The notes below the pieces were generated by a model that was given only the letters and a program-made list of their open reading frames with translations, was not told where the DNA came from and made no database searches. Of a stretch of DNA of 64,000 nt, positions 61,185-64,000 are shown one piece after another. The position numbers and the translations under genes were made by a program. Location of the stretch: positions 1 through 64,000 of the forward strand of contig NZ_BMWE01000027.1 of NCBI RefSeq assembly GCF_014651075.1. The letters run 5' to 3'. The stretch's first letter is position 1, and each line of letters begins with the position of its first letter. This stretch comes from Streptomyces djakartensis. Its GTDB lineage: Bacteria; Actinomycetota; Actinomycetes; Streptomycetales; Streptomycetaceae.

Positions 61185-61979
61185 GTGGCCGGATCGACCA
61201 CCGCCGAGCGCGGTGAACGCAAGCAGCAGTCGTCCGGCCCGCCGCTCCGTCTGCGGTCGAGGCGGGCCCGGCTTCGTGTGATCGTCATCCTGGGCCTCGT
61301 TCTGGTCTTCCTCGGCTTCCCGGCGCTCTGGCTCTTCTACGGCTCCGCGTGGCTGCGCGCCGAGACCGTCTCCGTGTCGGGGGCACGAGTCCTGACGCCG
61401 GCTCAGATCAAGGCGGCCGCCGACGTTCCCCTCGGCGAGCCGCTGATTTCCGTCGACACGGATGCGATCGAGACCCGACTGCGCCGGAAATTGCCCCGAA
61501 TCGACTCGGTTGACGTGGTCCGTTCCTGGCCCCATGGAATCGGGCTGAAAGTGGTCGAGCGGACTCCGGTTCTCTTTGTCCAAAAGGGCGGAAAGTTCGT
61601 CGAAGTGGACGACGAAGGTGTCCGTTTCGCCACGGTTCCTGAGGCGCCGAAAGGCGTGCCCGCGCTGGAATTGACGCTCTCCCGGTCCGGCTCTGCCGCC
61701 GCCAGCCTGCGCCGCTTCGACGAGTCCCGGCTGGTGCGCGAGGCGGTGGGCGTCGCCCGGGCGGTTCCGGTCGTCGTCGCACGCGGGACACGGGCCGTCA
61801 AGGTCCGGTCCTACGACGGCATCTCGCTGGAGTTGAGGGATGGCCGTACGGTCACCTGGGGAAGCAGCGAGAAGGGTGCCGCGAAGGGCCGTGCGCTCAC
61901 CGCCCTGATGAAAGCAACGCCCGGCGCACGGCACTTCGACGTGAGTGTTCCCACCGCGCCCGCGTCATCGGGGAGTTGA
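61185..61979 (+). CDS. ftsQ: Cell division protein FtsQ
   Basis: 264 aa. GTG 61185 follows CAGGGGAG; the longer frame is the murG shadow. Basic cytoplasmic part (about 1-33), one membrane helix (V-I-V-I-L-G-L-V-L-V-F-L-G-F), then a POTRA domain (V-S-V-S-G-A-R-V-L-T, R-L-R-R-K-L-P-R-I-D-S) and the beta-domain. The region around 61490-61680 uses more A/T-ending codons than its neighbours. It is the scaffold for FtsL/DivIC in the divisome. A 288-bp gap with the ftsZ promoters follows. Confidence 0.93.
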   Translation: MAGSTTAERGERKQQSSGPPLRLRSRRARLRVIVILGLVLVFLGFPALWLFYGSAWLRAETVSVSGARVLTPAQIKAAADVPLGEPLISVDTDAIETRLRRKLPRIDSVDVVRSWPHGIGLKVVERTPVLFVQKGGKFVEVDDEGVRFATVPEAPKGVPALELTLSRSGSAAASLRRFDESRLVREAVGVARAVPVVVARGTRAVKVRSYDGISLELRDGRTVTWGSSEKGAAKGRALTALMKATPGARHFDVSVPTAPASSGS

Positions 61980-62007
61980 CGCACATCAGCGCAGGCCAGC
62001 ACCCTGG

Positions 62008-62160
62008 TTGGGCAGTGCTACGGCTGATCACATAGGGTGAAAAGAAAAACGGGAGGTTCGGCGTGTTCGTTGAACGCGCGCCACTTGTCGACTTAGTGTC
62101 CTGTTCAGAAGACTCCAAGGAACAGACACACTGGTAACCCTAAACTTCAGGGTTAGGGTT
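62008..62160 (+). promoter_or_regulatory. ftsZ promoter region
   Basis: TTGAAC (62071-62076), 18-bp spacer, TAGTGT (62095-62100) is the best vegetative-type promoter. A second weaker pair is TTGGGC (62008-62013) with TAGGGT (62033-62038). GACAC at 62125-62129 matches the WhiA target word. An inverted repeat TAACCCT/AGGGTTA (62135-62141, 62149-62155) follows, with an extra AGGGTT at 62155-62160. In S. coelicolor this gap drives sporulation-specific ftsZ expression. Confidence 0.6.
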
Positions 62161-62267
62161 CGGGTCGGCGATACGGACCGTCCCATTCGGCATCAGTCGT
62201 CGGGTCACGGGGCGCAGCGCGCCACGGTGATCCGGCGACACGTAACTCGAGGCGAGAGGCCTTCGAC

Positions 62268-63461
62268 GTGGCAGCACCGCAGAACTACCTCGCAGTCATC
62301 AAAGTCATCGGTGTCGGCGGCGGTGGTGTCAATGCCATCAACCGGATGATCGAGGTCGGTCTCAAGGGCGTCGAGTTCATCGCCATCAACACCGACGCGC
62401 AAGCTCTGTTGATGAGCGACGCCGACGTCAAGCTGGACGTCGGCCGTGAACTCACCCGCGGACTCGGCGCCGGAGCCAACCCGGCCGTGGGCCGCAAGGC
62501 CGCCGAGGACCACCGCGAGGAGATCGAGGAGGTCCTCAAGGGGGCCGACATGGTCTTCGTGACAGCCGGTGAAGGCGGCGGCACCGGCACCGGCGGCGCG
62601 CCCGTCGTGGCCAACATCGCCCGCTCGCTCGGTGCCCTCACCATCGGTGTGGTCACGCGTCCGTTCACCTTCGAGGGACGGCGCCGCGCCAACCAGGCCG
62701 AGGACGGCATCGCCGAACTCCGCGACGAGGTCGACACCCTCATCGTCATCCCGAACGACCGGCTGCTGTCCATCTCGGACCGCCAGGTCTCGGTGCTCGA
62801 CGCCTTCAAGTCGGCCGACCAGGTCCTCCTCTCCGGTGTCCAGGGCATCACCGACCTCATCACCACCCCCGGTCTCATCAACCTCGACTTCGCCGACGTC
62901 AAGTCGGTCATGTCCGAGGCCGGCTCGGCCCTCATGGGCATCGGCTCGGCCCGCGGCGACGACCGCGCGGTGGCCGCGGCCGAGATGGCGATCTCCTCGC
63001 CGCTGCTGGAGGCGTCCATCGACGGCGCCCGGGGCGTGCTGCTCTCCATCTCCGGTGGCTCGGACCTCGGTCTGTTCGAGATCAACGAGGCCGCCCAGCT
63101 GGTGAGCGAGGCCGCCCACCCCGAGGCCAACATCATCTTCGGCGCGGTGATCGACGACGCCCTCGGCGACGAGGTCAGGGTCACCGTGATCGCGGCCGGC
63201 TTCGACGGTGGCCAGCCGCCCGCCAAGCGGGACAACGTCCTCGGTTCGTCCTCCGCCAAGCGCGAGGAGCCGGCCCCGGCACGGCAGACCGAGAGCCGCC
63301 CGTCCTTCGGATCGCTCGGCAGCGTGACCCCGAAGGAGGACCCGGAGCCCGCTCCGGAGCCGGTCAGCGACATCCCGGTCGCCCCGCCGGTGCCGCCGGC
63401 GCCGCGGACCTACTCGGACAGCGCGGCCGAGGAACTGGACGTACCGGACTTCCTTAAGTGA
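62268..63461 (+). CDS. ftsZ: Cell division GTPase FtsZ
   Basis: 397 aa from GTG 62268, after GAGAGG. Tubulin signature G-G-G-T-G-T-G-G-A-P near residue 103, G-V-G-G-G-G-V-N-A at 17, and the GTPase T7 loop block N-L-D-F-A-D-V. A Pro/Glu-rich linker leads to the C-terminal peptide L-D-V-P-D-F-L-K that binds SepF and other partners. It forms the Z-ring and, in aerial hyphae, the sporulation ladders. The cluster lacks ftsA, as is usual in actinobacteria. Confidence 0.98.
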   Translation: MAAPQNYLAVIKVIGVGGGGVNAINRMIEVGLKGVEFIAINTDAQALLMSDADVKLDVGRELTRGLGAGANPAVGRKAAEDHREEIEEVLKGADMVFVTAGEGGGTGTGGAPVVANIARSLGALTIGVVTRPFTFEGRRRANQAEDGIAELRDEVDTLIVIPNDRLLSISDRQVSVLDAFKSADQVLLSGVQGITDLITTPGLINLDFADVKSVMSEAGSALMGIGSARGDDRAVAAAEMAISSPLLEASIDGARGVLLSISGGSDLGLFEINEAAQLVSEAAHPEANIIFGAVIDDALGDEVRVTVIAAGFDGGQPPAKRDNVLGSSSAKREEPAPARQTESRPSFGSLGSVTPKEDPEPAPEPVSDIPVAPPVPPAPRTYSDSAAEELDVPDFLK

Positions 63462-63471
63462 TTCTCCTGAC

Positions 63472-64000
63472 GTGATAGGACAGCGCGAAAGCGTGAGCGG
63501 CGCGCACTTCGGCTTCACCGACCGGTGGGGCGGGGTGAGCGCCGCTCCGTATGAGGAGCTCAACCTCGGCGGAGCGGTGGGGGACGATCCCGACGCCGTA
63601 CGCACCAACCGCGAACTGGCGGCCAAGGCGCTGGGCACCGATCCGGACCGGGTGGTCTGGATGAACCAGGTGCACGGGGCCGACGTGGCGGTGGTGGACG
63701 GACCGTGGGGATCTTCCGAGATCCCGTCGGTCGACGCCGTCGTCACCGCCCGGCGGGGTCTCGCCCTCGCCGTACTCACCGCCGACTGCGTGCCGGTACT
63801 GCTCGCCGACCCCGTGGCCGGGGTCGCGGCCGCGGCCCACGCGGGCCGGCCCGGCATGATCGCCGGGGTCGTCCCGGCCGCGCTACGCGCGATGACGGAG
63901 CTGGGCGCCGAGCCCTCCCGGATCGTCGCCCGCACCGGCCCCGCCGTCTGTGGCCGGTGCTACGAGGTGCCCGAGGCGATGCGCGCCGAGGTGTCCGCCA
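63472..64000 (+). CDS. pgeF: Polyphenol oxidase/peptidoglycan editing factor PgeF (YfiH family), 3' truncated by window end
   Basis: The frame starts at GTG 63472, 10 bp after ftsZ, and is still open at the window end (176 codons). Family blocks: N-L-G-G-A-V-G-D-D-P near residue 30, M-N-Q-V-H-G-A-D-V, L-T-A-D-C-V-P-V-L-L-A-D with the metal Cys, and A-A-A-H-A-G-R-P-G. The usual H-A-G-W-R-G reads H-A-G-R-P-G here; the metal His is kept. Family members have laccase-like, adenosine deaminase/phosphorylase and wall-editing activities. It is co-directional with ftsZ and probably co-transcribed. Confidence 0.9.
   Translation, partial: MIGQRESVSGAHFGFTDRWGGVSAAPYEELNLGGAVGDDPDAVRTNRELAAKALGTDPDRVVWMNQVHGADVAVVDGPWGSSEIPSVDAVVTARRGLALAVLTADCVPVLLADPVAGVAAAAHAGRPGMIAGVVPAALRAMTELGAEPSRIVARTGPAVCGRCYEVPEAMRAEVSA

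Noticed and set aside
62205..63935. Minus-strand frame of 576 codons over ftsZ
   Set aside because: Shadow of ftsZ; no domains and no start signal.

Overview
The window is high-GC actinobacterial DNA and almost certainly Streptomyces. Codon third positions are strongly G/C, many genes start with GTG or TTG, several promoters look leaderless, and Streptomyces-type intergenic repeats occur. The gene order from about 7.5 kb onward is the order I know from the Streptomyces coelicolor SCO2131-to-SCO2081 interval: fadD, glkA, macRS, trpE, DAHP synthase, bfd/bfr, PASTA kinase, thi genes, metF and then the division and cell wall (dcw) cluster. The species cannot be named from sequence alone.

Region 1 (1-7440) is accessory. 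It starts inside a very long Ala-rich coiled-coil protein with ALF-type repeats, a Hint autoprotease domain and a C-terminal tip that reads as a barnase-like RNase. It is followed 3 bp later by a gene whose C-terminal half reads as barstar, so this is a polymorphic toxin and immunity pair. Three genes for exported proteins follow: a small secreted protein, a trypsin-fold/FG-GAP protein whose catalytic His and Ser are both replaced, and an esterase whose fourth codon is TTA (bldA-dependent).

Region 2 (7520-19387) carries lipid and sugar metabolism and regulation: acyl-CoA ligase, phosphoesterase, SRPBCC protein, ArsA-like ATPase with a non-canonical P-loop, a DUF5304 gene beside glucokinase glkA, an endonuclease/phosphatase-fold protein, hydrolase, PlsC acyltransferase and the MacS/MacR two-component system. 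A 119-bp tandem repeat lies at 10974-11211 and a related inverted copy at 14191-14222.

Region 3 (19407-34230) holds biosynthetic and iron functions: fused anthranilate synthase behind a Trp-Trp-Trp leader peptide and attenuator, divergent from class II DAHP synthase; bacterioferritin-associated ferredoxin under an iron box, convergent with bacterioferritin; molybdopterin oxidoreductase; endonuclease IV; PASTA Ser/Thr kinase; thiO-thiS-thiG under a TPP riboswitch; a FAD reductase with an operator-like palindrome in its promoter; an Rv2175c-type DNA-binding protein; thiE; metF.

Region 4 (34287-48885) holds envelope-related genes: a membrane protein with a Tyr/Gln/Gly-rich tail, a carotenoid-desaturase-like oxidoreductase behind MacR-box-like sites, a TetR + YhgE/Pip + degenerate ABC ATPase operon with an operator, a HEPN protein, a methyltransferase, DUF3040, the MoxR-DUF58-transglutaminase operon and a beta carbonic anhydrase.

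Region 5 (49015-64000) is the dcw cluster: rsmH, ftsL, an extra small ORF, ftsI, murE, murF, mraY, murD, ftsW, murG, ftsQ, ftsZ and the start of pgeF. Genes mostly overlap by 1-4 nt in the first part, and ftsZ has its own promoter region. murC and ftsA are not present, as expected for this genus. The extra small ORF sits between two copies of the ftsL/ftsI junction and is the most unusual thing in this otherwise conserved cluster.

All calls come from reading the sequence and from memory of protein families; no searches were run.
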